Assembly: GCA_051453625.1 (NCBI GenBank)
Contig: JBOZIK010000001.1
Location: 35,454,496-35,518,495, forward strand
Direction: 5' to 3'
DNA length: 64,000 nt
Source of the DNA: Welwitschia mirabilis
Lineage: Eukaryota; Gnetophyta; Gnetopsida; Welwitschiales
Shown here in pieces: positions 24,750-36,900 of this stretch. The position numbers and the translations under genes were made by a program. Each line of letters opens with the position of its first letter. The first letter of the stretch is position 1. The notes under the pieces were generated by a model, which made no database searches, had not been told where the DNA came from, and saw only the letters and a program-made list of their open reading frames with translations.

Positions 24750-27700
24750 TTTTATCATTCACTGACAAAAACCAAGCAAAAAATTACAAATGCAAGCCCA
24801 TTTGTTTTACAAAAAATCAATCTGAAAATTATAAAATAGGCTCATAAAATACATCACATATCAAAATAACATGTAATGCATAATGTGTATGGAGTAAAAA
24901 TTTTAAATTTATGTCTTATGAAAACTCTAAAATAACTCAAAAAAATTTATAAAAATAAGTCATAAAAATGGGTCCTTCCCTCCCCAAGAAAAATATTACA
25001 TCCTATGTTGGCTAGTAAAGCAAAGAAAGCAGATAGAAGTGAAAAGGTGGATGATGGATGTTTTTGAATTTGGACATCTTTCTAAAGTAAGTGTAAATCT
25101 AAGTAAACAAATATCAAATTTGAAAAATATAGATGTATGAAATATTCTAATAAGCAAAAAAAATGTTCTGTAATAAGATGATTATAAGAAGCATTGAAAA
25201 ACTCCAAAATCTTAAAAATAAACATCATAAAATTAGTTATCCAAATAAGAAAACAACTCTTTATTAAAAACTGTGTAAGAAAAATATTAAGAAAATACAA
25301 AAATAATTTTGAAACAACTAACCAAAAATAAAAATAAGCCGAAAGAAGGGATATAAGGTAGCATAAAAAAATATAGCCTACTTATCTAAAATTTTAACCT
25401 AAGACTCTCAAGAAAGAAATCATAACATCACTTGATTTGAAAATTCATGACTTGATGTATAAAAAAATTCCATTCGATAAGGTAGTGGTTATGATAATGC
25501 TGAAAATGAAATGCTTTAAACAATGAATGATAAGACTAAAGAGTTGCTTAAAAATAAATCAACATCTCAAACCAAACACTTGAATCTTAAGAAATAAAAT
25601 GGTCATGTAGAAAGATTAAGAGTCTAAAAAATAAGCAATGCTTCTGATAATACTAGGAAAACCACTGATCTCATAGCCTCCAAGTTTTTATTATTTAATT
25701 ATCCATGTTGAGGAGAGTGTAACCACAGTCAAAGAAGTAAAAACTTGTAAAGCATAGCTAACTAACCTCCCAGTGAAGTTTCCACAGCTATCATATTACC
25801 CTGTCAAAGGCTTCTCTTAGAAATATTTGCCCCAGTGTACTTGCGATAGGATATCATGATGACCATATTTTTGAAATATCTCAAATATAAATAACATGTC
25901 TTATTTCACTATTTTTTTTTTTACATAAATGAAAAAATTCCACATAACCAAACACTCCAAAAGACAAAGATAAAGTCATAAGAAAAAGATAAAAAAGAAC
26001 ACACTTAAATAATCTAAGATCTTTTCACCATTGAGAAGAAAATAAAAAATAAAGCATCTTCCTTCAAACTGAAGTTCATAAACACGTGAATGTTTTAAGA
26101 TTGGCTGAATCTAGTCTTACCACTATAACATGCCCAAGTCAAAGACTAATCATGGAAATAAATACATAAATCATGTTTGAAAGATAATCAAGTAACATCA
26201 TAATGGCCTCCAAATAAAAAATCTAAGAGAAAATTCAAATGGTTGCTCAAATAATTCCAACCTTTTCTCATTAACTTTCTAAAATTCTTAAGTGATTAAG
26301 TTAGAAATCTCAACAGACTCATCAGAATGTATTTTTTTAAAATAACAAAAAACTAAATTAAAAGAACTAATAGTCATCCTTTGCATCATCCATACAACAA
26401 AGAGAATGACAAGAATAGAAAGCAGAGACAAACATAAAAGCCTAATCAAAAAACTAAAGACAAAAAATCATAAAAAATATTAAATAAAAAGTTGAAGATA
26501 AAATCAAAGTCAAAATCATAAATCAAAAAGGAAACACTAAAGCAAATAAATTTTATTCAAATTCTAAAAGTTATTCAACATTTTTATTAAAAGAAAGCAA
26601 AAGNNNNNNNNNNNNNNNNNNNNNNNNNNNNNNNNNNNNNNNNNNNNNNNNNNNNNNNNNNNNNNNNNNNNNNNNNNNNNNNNNNNNNNNNNNNNNNNNN
26701 NNNAGAGACAAAAAATAAAATCCTAAGCAAAAAACTAAAGACAAAAAATCATTAAAAAAGATTAAATAGAAAGCTAAAGATAAAATCAAAGTCAAAATCA
26801 TAAGAATTAAAAAGGAAACACTAAGCAAATAAATTTTATTCAAATTCTAAAATTTATTCAACATTTTTATTAAAAAGAAAGCAAAAGCAAAAGGTTTGTT
26901 TTGTATTATTTTCAAAGAAATAAGGCCCAAATCAAATGTTCATCAATTGATAAAACATAAAAGGTATGTAATCATTTTTAAGTAAAATCAATTGGAAAAA
27001 GAGAGAATTAAAAGATAAAATTTTGATAATGCAAATTTTAGAATTCAAATAAGAGATAAAGAGGTGATAGGTATCATTAACAAATAATATCTTATGGAAA
27101 CTTTATAAATCCTAAGTATCATTATAAAAAGCATGTGAGAAGGGTCTCAAAGAAAGTTTCCAAGATGATTTTGAAGGTTCTTTAAAATGTTTTCTATCAT
27201 TTGATTCAAGACATGGATTTCTAGTAAGTAAACAAGGATTTTTATGATGACATGACATTTTTCCCCATAAGAATTAGTAGAACTATAAGAGATAAAAATT
27301 TCATACAACTTATTGAAAAACAATCTCTTATCAAACTCATGATATAAAGGATTTGAAACATAAATTACATCCAGAGCTTGATATTGAACCTTGAAGGTAT
27401 TATTTGAGATCTAAGAATTTGTAAGAAACTTCTTAGAGTGAGTGATTAAAATAGGTTTTACATACCTAAGAAGCTCTTTAACATTTAATTATAAATATTG
27501 ATTTGAATTAAGAAGATATGACTTACTCCAATTTAGAGTTCTAAGATATTCCAAGCCTTGTTTTTGAAAAGAATAATCTTTGAAAGCACAAGGTAGAGTT
27601 GGCTTTGCAAAAGAGGAAAAGATGTTACTTTTTGTAGCACATAAAGTTTTTAAAAGAAAAGATGATGTGTCTCATTACTTTTAATAACAAGGATGTGATT

Positions 27701-29484
27701 TGAAGAGTTACTTGATTGAATGTTTTCTTTATTGATCATATCTTCCTCTTCTTTGTTATCATTATCATTAATTGTATCTTACTCTTTCTTTTTGTTTTGT
27801 TAAGCATTATTTTTATTTTCTAAGTTTGTGGCTTCCTCAAAAAGATCATTAAAAAGACTATAGAAATAAAGCTCTCATTCTCTTCATTATCTGATAAAAT
27901 ATTTTCTAAGATTTCTTGATTTGACTCCTCTTCTTCTCTAAGTAATTCTGTTAACTCTAAACTATAATCCTCATTTCTAGTGTTTGAGTTGCTATTATTG
28001 AGTTGATTCTTTTTCATTAATTTTGTCTTAAGATTTATCTCTATTAATCTCATAAGTTGAACTTCATTAAATGTATAACTTCTTTATTCTTATAAAGTAT
28101 GTGAAAACAAGAGATATGATCTAATATTTTAATGTCATCATCTTCTTCTTCATCATCATTTTCATCATCTTGTTGCATGTTATTATTCTCATTAGAAGGA
28201 GAAATGCAATCATTATGTTTATTATAGATTAAGAAATTTTCAGATTTTTTATGAATGTATTCTTCATCTAGTAAATGGGTTTCAGGGATATAATCTAATA
28301 CCTTAATATCATCATCTAATGAAAGGTCATTCTCATTTTTATTATTTAAAGATAGAGTTAAATTGTTGTTATCTCCCCTTTGCTCATCTTATAGATTTTC
28401 TCATAGTGTTTATTCAAGATTTGAATTAAATTTTCCATGTTTTTATTGGTTTTTTCTTAATTCTTTGTTACTTTGTTAATTAATTCTTTCATTGCATTAT
28501 TTTCTTCCTTATAGTAGTTTATGGGAGATGGATGGAATGGATAAAAGTAATTGTACTAGGTTGAATCCATAATATTTTCATTGTTAGTCCTATATGGAAT
28601 TTGAAAAGAAGAGATTTAATAATAAGATGGCTAAATTCCTACTCTCAACATCATTTTGTGTTGTTATCCCTCTTGTTACAAGAATTTCTCAAATTGTTTT
28701 CTTACTATTATTCTTAGAAGTTTTTAAGCTTCTCCTCCTTATCTTAAAAATTCTTTGAAGTATCCTTGTATTACTATCCATAATTAAGAAGAATTGGAAA
28801 AAGAGAGTCTAATTTCAAAATGAAGATAAGTGCATTATAATGGTCGAGTTTTACTTTCTTTAATTTTTTAACAAAAAAAAGAGCTTGAAAGAGATATTGT
28901 ATGCACCTAGAGATTGCGTTCTTGAATTTATTTTGAAGTTAAGTAATCCTTCTTTGATACTTTCTTCTATCAGTAGCCCGTTTTCTTTGATATTTCATTT
29001 TCTAGACCGACCATGTCATAGTATCATGTAATTAGAAAAAATAAAAAAACAAATCAAAAAAAACATATTCTCATCATATCTGTTGTGGGGATAATAGAGG
29101 GAATGATGAACACAAAGACTAGAAAATAGAAACTTAATAGAGCAGAATATCAAAAGCTAGAATAACACATAAGCTATCATCCTCTTGGTTGTCTAGAAGA
29201 TAAAGGAGATGATAAAGATCGATTATTACTATGCTAAAATAAAAATCAAACTTTAAAAATAAAAATTAAAAATGAAAACTGAATTCATGAATTATCATCT
29301 TGATTATTGTGAAGACGATAGAAGGGATGATGGTTATTTTACTACAGAAAATCAAAACTAAAAAAAATATAAATAAAAAATAAAACCTATAGTTTTTAAT
29401 TAAAACATAACACTTCTATGGATAAATACTCGAATGAAAATCCAATGTACTCACCTAAATGATGACAATTCTTATTCTCCTCAA
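24750..29484 (-). mobile_element. Internal region of the nested element, no recognisable gag-pol
   Basis: AT-rich with only short frames. One minus-strand frame at 27,820-28,053 encodes an acidic, Asn/Glu-rich 77-residue peptide, and the sequence at 28,138-28,170 would encode an Asp/Glu run on the minus strand. Neither matches a family I know. A 100-N gap (26,604-26,703) is flanked by a direct repeat of about 180 bp (26,424-26,603 and 26,704-26,887), probably overlapping contig ends. Confidence 0.55.
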
Positions 29485-29511
29485 CAGCCTTCCTTGGCAA
29501 CAGCACTAATT
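29485..29511 (-). promoter_or_regulatory. Decayed primer-binding region
   Basis: Just inside the 5' LTR the minus strand reads TTAGTGCTGTTGCCAAGGAA. This resembles the TGGCGCCGTTGCCGGGGA leader common in Athila/Tat gypsy elements, and the listed differences are G-to-A and C-to-T transitions. Confidence 0.55.
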
Positions 29512-30436
29512 TGTTGTAGTGCATATTTTGCATGCATAAACTAGTATGAGTGGAAGTAAACCAAATGTCATATCTTATTAAAAACTTACAAGAGAAGAAT
29601 AAGGATTGATTTTCATCAAATTAAATTAACTGAACTTAAAGAAAAATGGATAAAATAAAGATGTAATGCAAATACATATGTAACTAAATCTAAATGCAAT
29701 GCAAAATGAAGCTTGCAGTCTTAACAAAGGTTGTCCCTTAAGATCTATATAACCAGTGAAATTGTTACCAGATTAAGGGCAACATAAACTATAAGGGACA
29801 TTTAATAAAATAATATGATGAAATGAAAATAGAGTTTTATATTAAAAATGAACTAACATCTGGGTTACAAAATAACTGGGCCTTAATGGAGGATGCACAA
29901 CCCTCCACCAAGGAAATGTATTTCTGCAACTTTTGAGATGGATCTCCCATCTTTTGATCTTCTATAACAAGAATTTCTGTTGCATTGAAGATAGAAAGAA
30001 GAATCTAAGGGGGTCTTATTTANNNNNNNNNNGAAAATGACAACAAAAGGTGCTCTAAAATGCACTTCATTAGAAAAAAAAGGATGAAACGGTTAAGACC
30101 GGCTGTCAAGTTTGGTTATAGTGGTCGTTCTATCTGTCATCTAGATAGTAATGGGGATGATAGCTCATTATAAAAGATAACTCAGCAGATGACTCAATAG
30201 TCCACATCAGCATCAAATTTAATCATCATCCTACCCGTCGTGGGGACGACATAGGGAATGATGGTCTTCTTTGTTCATCTCAGTAAGGAGAAGTTAGCAT
30301 TTCTATTAGTAATCTTCCTCCAAAGCTTTGTGTATCAAAATGTGCTTTAAATGCTTCAGAATTACACCTAAACCTATGTAAATGTCCTATAAAACAGCTC
30401 ATAAAACCCCATCAAATAACTGCAAATTGGTCATCA
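29512..30436 (-). repeat. 5' LTR of the nested family-R element
   Basis: 925 bp, bounded by tgttgtagtgcat on the left and tggtcatca on the right. It contains a 10-N gap at 30,023-30,032. It also carries the region matching the empty CACTA target site at about 30,260-30,320. Confidence 0.75.
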
Positions 30437-32042
30437 ACCTTCTATACTAACCACTATTCAAGCCCTTTTGCCATTATTAGTAAAACTAAAACTTAATTTT
30501 TGTTACCTTCATGTTAGCTTAACTTTAATTATTAAGATTCTTAAATTGTTAGCTTACTTAAACTGGCCTTTATGAATGTTTTGAGTTATATGCAAGGATT
30601 AAAGACACTTTACTTTCTTGTGTCATACATTTATCTCTGTTGTTTAGTAATAGAGATTTTGCATCTTTTTCTCATGGACATCTCCCTTTGCACAGCAGGA
30701 TTTTGCCAAAAAAATCTCTATGCCTATATTCCTTTCTATTCTTCTTTTCTATTTTACATGTATTGTTTTTTTCTTCTTTGCATTGTTTTACTCATAAAAA
30801 CATCATATAACTAGGAATGCCATCTCAACCGACCATAGTAGTAGCATAAAGAATGGAGTTTTATGTATGACAAAATTCAAATGAAATATGTAGCTTCATC
30901 TATGCTTTCAAATTTTAGAATTTAAGTAGTAAAGATATCATTCCAGCTATGAGCACTGGAGTCTCCGAGTGATCACATGAATGTGTTTTCATGTTGTTCT
31001 CTCTAATTGATAATATTCTAAAATTTCATTTTTTGACCACATTTGATGTAAAAATATTTATTTATAAGTTTTTATCTTATTTAAGGAATTTTGAATTTCA
31101 AAAGATTATCAAGTGCAAGGATGGTAAAAGAAGAGACTACTAAGAAATACAAAAGCTATATTTCCCTAACACGTCTTGGTCATGTTCAGAAAACATGCCC
31201 ATCATAGCCAGAAAAGCACCGAGGTCCATGTTACTAAAGTGATTATAAAAACAACTAATAATAGGATATTTGCTTTGGTATTAACTATAGAGAGGCTATG
31301 TTTTAGCCTAAGATATGGCAAGGAAGAGGAATAATAAAAGTAAAGCATAACATAAATGATCTATTACCATCTTCCATGGAGATTTCTTCCATTGAGAATT
31401 TAAGTTATCTAGGCATTAAAAACTAGAATGATAGACTTGAAAATATCGCTTCCATGCAGGTCATTACCAAGGATGAATCAATGCTAATGTAAAATAATTT
31501 ATCAACCAAAATGTTCACATAAAATACATCATAGTCAGTAATAAAGTTTTATACAATAAGTTGCTAGTTTAGTACTTGATTCCTATGATGAAAAACATTC
31601 AGACTGTAATCAAGAACACCAATTTGTAGAGATCTATAAAGGTTTCCACTTCTACTCCACTGAAGCAGTAGAATAATAAGAAAGATTTCTCTAGATCTAA
31701 TCAGAATTATAGAAAAATGAAGATGGACAAATGTGTAAGAAAATCAATAAAGTTCATGCTAGCATACCAGTCATATCTTAATACCAAAGGATGTTTGTGA
31801 TCTAAAATTGTCAATGCTATTTTTAGATGAATTGAATCAAATTCATCACTTGTGAACAAGGTATGTCTACAATTATTTCTAGTGTTTTAAATATATCATT
31901 TTAAGATATTTAAACATGCTTATCATTGAATTTCATTTTAATACATAATAGTATGGAATAAAATAGGATAAATAACAAATTTTGTGTAGTGAGAACATTA
32001 GAAACCTGGACAAAGGATAATTCCTTAGCTCTCCTCTTTACT
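30437..32042. other. CACTA interior to the right of the nested element
   Basis: No gene is recognisable. The frame at 30,572-30,814 encodes a hydrophobic Leu/Phe/Tyr-rich peptide, of the kind AT-rich DNA produces by chance. Confidence 0.4.
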
Positions 32043-32330
32043 TTAGGTGTTTGTTACTCTATTTCTATTACAAGCTACTTTGTTGAGCTGGGAGGGAAAT
32101 GGCATCAAACTGAATACTCCATGCTTTGCAGGGTAGCTGAGGCCGCCTAAACATAACGTTATGTTGTCATATAGGCCTGTTCTTTCCCCTACATACACAT
32201 CACCATATGGGAGCGGCATGGATATAGCTACTGCACTATGATTCATGGGGAAGTGCCACTGAAAGCCACAGTTCAGTATGCAGGAAGGCCAAAGATTAGA
32301 GCATTCCGTCATAAAGCTTGTTCCTTAATA
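32043..32330 (-). pseudogene. GC-richer open segment in the CACTA, possible captured host fragment
   Basis: A minus-strand frame is open for 89 codons (32,043-32,312) in sequence with visibly more G+C than its surroundings. Readable parts are AISMPLPYGDVYVGERTGLY and NITLCLGGLSYPAKHG. I do not recognise the family. Its position just inside the CACTA right arm and its exon-like composition suggest a captured gene piece, but this is inference. It has no start context or splice sites that I can defend. Confidence 0.3.
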
Positions 32331-32689
32331 TCTTTTGCTCATAAGACCTTCCAAAATAGGGCCTTTCACTTGTTAGTAGCTCTTTCACTACCTCCGCTTC
32401 TTTGAGATCTGCCTCTGTGTGTGCTTATGATTTGCAAAAATCTTCTTGGAAGTATGATTCGTTGGTGCATTGACAAAAACCTAAAAAAACTAGCATAAGA
32501 GACTTAGTTCCCATAAGACTCATACAAAGTTTTTGAATGAAAATCAGAAATCATGTAGAAAATAGTAGAGTAGATGATCTATGGGCGGAAAAGAAATTAA
32601 CATAGTAAGAGGGCTCGAGGGCTTAACCAAGAAGATGGCAAGAGAGCAAGGCAGCAATACCCTTTTGTCTTTTGACAAAAATGTTTTAC

Positions 32690-32971
32690 CTCATTTTTTT
32701 GGTATCTTTTTTTAATTAGTTTTTAAGGCATTTGTTTCTTAAATGCCTTAACAAACCAAAATCCCTACTTATTTTTAAGGTGCTTTTTCATAAATGCCTT
32801 AAAAACTTTTTCATAAATGCCTTAGGAACAATTGGAAAGAATTTTAAGGCGTTTATTGAAAAAACGTTTTATTTTTTTTTAAGGCATTTATTTAAATAAA
32901 TGCCTTAAAAATTCCTATACCTACGGCATTTATTAGAATAAACGCCTTAAAAGCCCAAAATTCTTTCAGTG
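32690..32971 (-). repeat. CACTA right subterminal inverted-repeat array and terminus
   Basis: Contains repeated ttttaaggcattt and its complement, some as perfect local palindromes such as aaggcatttatttaaataaa and its continuation at 32,880-32,910. The terminus at 32,971 pairs with the left end at 12,889. Confidence 0.7.
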
Positions 32972-33182
32972 AGAGAATTTGTCTATTGCATCATTGATCT
33001 TCATCCAAAGCGATGAGCATTAAAACGTGCCTGAAATGCCTCTAAATATGCTAAGAATTGTGTATTTCAAAAATCATCGATCAACTTTCCATAATTCGCA
33101 GAGTTGCATATAAAACTATACAAATGTCCTGCAAAATAGCTCATAACACCCCATCAAATACATACAATTTGGTAGCACATCA
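32972..33182 (-). mobile_element. Solo LTR of family R, right part after the CACTA insertion
   Basis: Continues the LTR broken at 12,888. The order gcatcattgatcttcatcca, then ccatcaaatacatacaattt, then ggtagcacatca matches the ends of the LTRs at 24,733 and 30,436. Confidence 0.65.
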
Positions 33183-33983
33183 AGTATTATATGGGATTTT
33201 GTTGGGATTGCTAACACACTCCTCTCAAAAGCACTAATTGCATCCTATGGGGCTACATTCATGTTTACTATCATAAAGATTATGTGGGATTGGGTCGAGG
33301 CAAATCCACACAACCTTTTATTCTTGTGGGGATGGTCATTACCATTAAATCTATTTCCAAGGCTAAAATTGGACTTTCTTCTTTAATCCCTTATTTTAGT
33401 TCCTCATTATAAGACATTATACCCACTCTATGAAAAATTTCCACGCTATACTCAGTTTGTTATCATAAAAATCAAGGATCTTATATTAGATATTTTCTAC
33501 CAATAGATATTAGAATTAGAAATAGCTATTAGATAAAGTTAACAAATCGCTTTCTAGTCATCATAATAAAGTGATAACAACCCTTTTTAGGATTTCATTA
33601 AATGTAGCCTACTCTAATTTAAAAAATAAACAAAGTCCAATAAAAAAATTACCACAACAATGAGATTTGCAGCATCTCCTATTCCTAATCATCCTACTAT
33701 AGATCACAACATTTCATTTGTTCAAATAGCTTATGCAAGTAGTAAAGACATCCCAATGAAAGACCCAACCTTGACTATTGTTCCAAAAAAAAAAAAAATG
33801 CTCTCACTCTCTTGAAAGTAGATGTCAAACTTCCCTCCCTTCATTTTCTTTTACAAAGAAGGCTAGTTTTAATTAGTTTACTACTCTTTCTAAGGCTTCC
33901 AAACATATCACAAGTGATTTTCTATCTTCTAAAACAAGAGCTAATGAAAAATCCATGGATGAATCTATCATCATTTCCCTCCC
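33183..33983 (+). other. Probable 5' part of the LINE, not readable
   Basis: No conserved domain is visible. A LINE ORF1 would be expected here, but I see neither an open frame nor a zinc knuckle. A run of 13 A lies near 33,786-33,798. Confidence 0.35.
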
Positions 33984-36900
33984 ATGATTAAGTTTACTTC
34001 TTGGAATGTTAGGGGTCTTTCAAACTCCTCCAAAAAATATGCTATTAAGTGCTTATTTTTTTATCATGGTAGTTTCCGAGATATCTTAGTCTTGTAAGAG
34101 ATTAAAATAACTTATTCAAAAATGTAATTTTCTTCTTAATCAATCTCCTCTCATTATATTTTTTTTTTATGACTAATCACATAGATGGTAAGGGTGGAGC
34201 ATCCCTCCTTTTACATAATCACTTTCTTTCTATCATTATTGATCATGGGGAAGCTCTTAGCCATCATGTAGTCTTGGTTCACTTGTAAATTCAACATAAT
34301 TTAATAAGAATATGTAACATCTATTCCCCTACAACTTCTACTAAAAGGATAATCCTTTGGGATGGCTCACCTCTCATCTTCCTTACGTTAGTTAGATTCT
34401 CTCTAGTGATTTCAACTTTCTTCAAAATTCCTATGATAAACTAGATAGGCCTCTTATTCAAAGGCATACCTAAGAGCTTAGATGTTAGCTTTATCTAAAA
34501 ATTAAATGGAATCTTTTTTATTCCATTCCTTAGCCCTTTAGAAATCCTTATCACTTCTTCACTTGAAAAGGCGTCAGATCCCAAAGGAGGTTTACTTTTA
34601 AACATGTAGACAGAATCTACCTTTGTTCTTGTAACTCTTCAAAATAACCAAGTTTTCTTTTACTGAATAAATCTCTTTATCTAATCAACTTCCTCTCTTC
34701 TTCTTAATAAGCTCTGATAGCCCTTACTTAAATTCAAAGCAAATCAATCATTTCATCATAAACACTTCTTAGATTTACTCTAAAAAAGAAAACCAACTTT
34801 TTTCTTCTACTTGCAACATGTTTAATCCTTTAGATGAGTCTTCTTTAAAGGAGAAATGCATCAAGTGGGAAAGAAGTTGTATCAGACTTGCAGATTGTGC
34901 TAGAATATTTGGAAAACTACTTGATAAAGAGAGAAGAAGTTGGAAAGTTCATCTTGAAAAATCTTTAAATAAGAAGCAAAAATCCATCATCCAATAATCC
35001 CATAGAGTTGATTTAAATACATATCTTAGCATTATTCACCAAGACCTTTAATGCATCATCATGTTAAAATATAGATAGGACCTATTAAAAACTAAAGCCG
35101 TTTTAGCTTCATCATGGTGATTGTCGTAGTAAAGAGTTATTCTCTTTTTTAGAGCATCAGCTCTCTTCTTTGCACTATGGTGCCTTCTATTTATGTTAAT
35201 GGGAAATCTATTTCTAAAGATTCTTAACATTCTTCTTAACCACTTAAAAAATATTTTTGGATTCGAGTTTAATCTCAACTCTAATGCTTGATATATTTTG
35301 TAAGATTCAATTCCTCCCATGCGTTCTACTTAAGATAAGCAGATGCTTGACAGACCACTTTTCATTAAGGATCTCAAAAAAGTTTGCTTTTCTTTTTGTA
35401 ATAGTAAGTTTCCTAAAATTAATGGTTTTTGAGTAGAACTCTATAAGAATAGTTGGGACATAATGGGAAGTAGACTTGTCAAAGTGGTTAAAGAAGGATT
35501 TAGAATAAGTTATTTTGGAAAATTCATCAACTATTTTGAGATAAAATTATTGCCAAAGAAAGTGGTGGCTGAGAATTATGACATTGAAGGACCATAACCC
35601 TCCTAAACACTTCCTATCAAATTATTGTGAGATCTCTAGCTCTAAGATTGAAAGATATCTTACCCTTCATTATTAAAATTACGCAAGATGCTTTCACCCA
35701 AGATAGATAGATTCCAAAAACTCTTCTTTCTATAGTCAACAATTAGGAATGAAGTAAAATAAGTAATCAGAATCTTTCCTTTCTTAAAATTGTTTATGAA
35801 AAAGATTTTGATATAATCTCTTGGTCTTTTATTCTTTCTATGCTAAAAAAATTAGGATTTGGGGAAATATCTATTTCTATATCAAAACTTTATTTATGGA
35901 TGCGATGATCATTATTACCATTAATGGGATTTCTTCTTAACCTTTTACCTTGAAAAGATCTATCTATCAAGGCTTCCCTCTCACTGCCTATCTTTACATT
36001 CTTGCCACTAATGCTTTAAGTCATATTATTACTAAGCAACTTCAAACAAGTTTATTTCGTTGGCTCCATCTCCTAAGTATTGAGCAATAACTTTGTAATT
36101 ATCACTTTGTTGATGAGTCTTTCTTTTTTCATTAAGGATACTAAAGACGCTATCAAGGAACTGTTACATTGTCTTAACATCTTTTCTGATACTTCAGACT
36201 CCCTAATCAATTGAGAAAAATTAGCCTTCTATACAGAGGCTTGTTCATATTCCCTCTTCCCTCTTCATAGAAAGTGCATCCAACCAGGAGAGATTTTTAA
36301 ACTTCTTGGCATTCCTTATGCTTTCTAAGTCACTAGGCATTAGCTTTGATAATGATTGTTAGAAATAATTCAAAAAAAAAAGATTTAGACCTCCAAAAGA
36401 TTATCTTTTACTAGTATAATTCTTATTTGTGAAAAAATTTCTCTCATCTTATCATGTCTTTTACTCTTCCTGTTTTGCTCCTTCTAATGCTTCGTATGCC
36501 TACACTAACAAATGGCTCATAGAATTAATCTAGAACTCCCAACCTCAAAAATATGGTTTTTGTTGTGTTGCTTAGGAAACTTGTTATAGACCAAGAAGAT
36601 TAGGATGCCTTGGAATTTCTACCTCTCCCTTTGAGTAGCAGCTATTTTACCTCTCCCTTTGAGTAGAAGCTATTGCTTCCAAATGGATTGTTCAAGCTTT
36701 TAAGGGTGATGATCATTAGAAGATCCTCATTCATAATTCAATTAATAATGCTTTTCTAAAAGGCTCTTCTTGTTGGAAAGGTTTAAGCTTTTCTGACGTT
36801 GTTGCCTGTCTTGCCATTTTTTGTCTTTGCACTTCCCCCTTTTACAGGATGTTTGGTCTACTTAGGGTCTTATTAAAAGATCACTTGTCTCTCCTTTTAG

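Larger units (their letters stand above)
23742..30436 (-). mobile_element. Full-length family-R LTR retrotransposon nested in the CACTA
   Basis: A structurally complete minus-strand element of 6,695 bp. It has a 3' LTR at 23,742-24,733, a polypurine tract at 24,734-24,749, an internal region, a primer-binding region at about 29,485-29,511 and a 5' LTR at 29,512-30,436. On the minus strand the LTRs begin TGATG and end CAACA or a mutated form. The flanking pentamers are acctc (23,737-23,741) and acctt (30,437-30,441), a target duplication differing by one transition. The LTRs are clearly diverged, so the insertion is old. No protease, RT or integrase motif was found inside, suggesting a non-autonomous element. 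Confidence 0.75.
12889..32971. mobile_element. CACTA (En/Spm) transposon, nested and assembly-inflated
   Basis: The left end reads TACTACAAGAAATATAGGC, close to the canonical CACTACAAGAAA. The right end, reverse-complemented, reads CACTGAAAGAATTTTGGGC. The first 32 bases of the two ends agree at 24 positions, and most differences are transitions. The flanking trinucleotide is aga on both sides (12,886-12,888 and 32,972-32,974), the 3-bp duplication expected for CACTA. Related empty sites exist at about 24,520-24,570 and 30,260-30,320. The second left end at 15,898 is the allelic copy. With allele B alone, the element is about 13.7 kb, including a 6.7-kb nested LTR element. No transposase is recognisable, so it appears non-autonomous. 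Confidence 0.75.

Noticed and set aside
27820-28053. 77-codon minus-strand acidic frame in the nested element as a gag gene
   Set aside because: It has no capsid or zinc-knuckle motif, and Asn/Glu-rich frames arise easily in this AT-rich sequence. It is recorded only as part of the internal region.
35048-35320. 90-codon minus-strand frame
   Set aside because: It lies antisense within the LINE ORF2 remnant and has no independent support.
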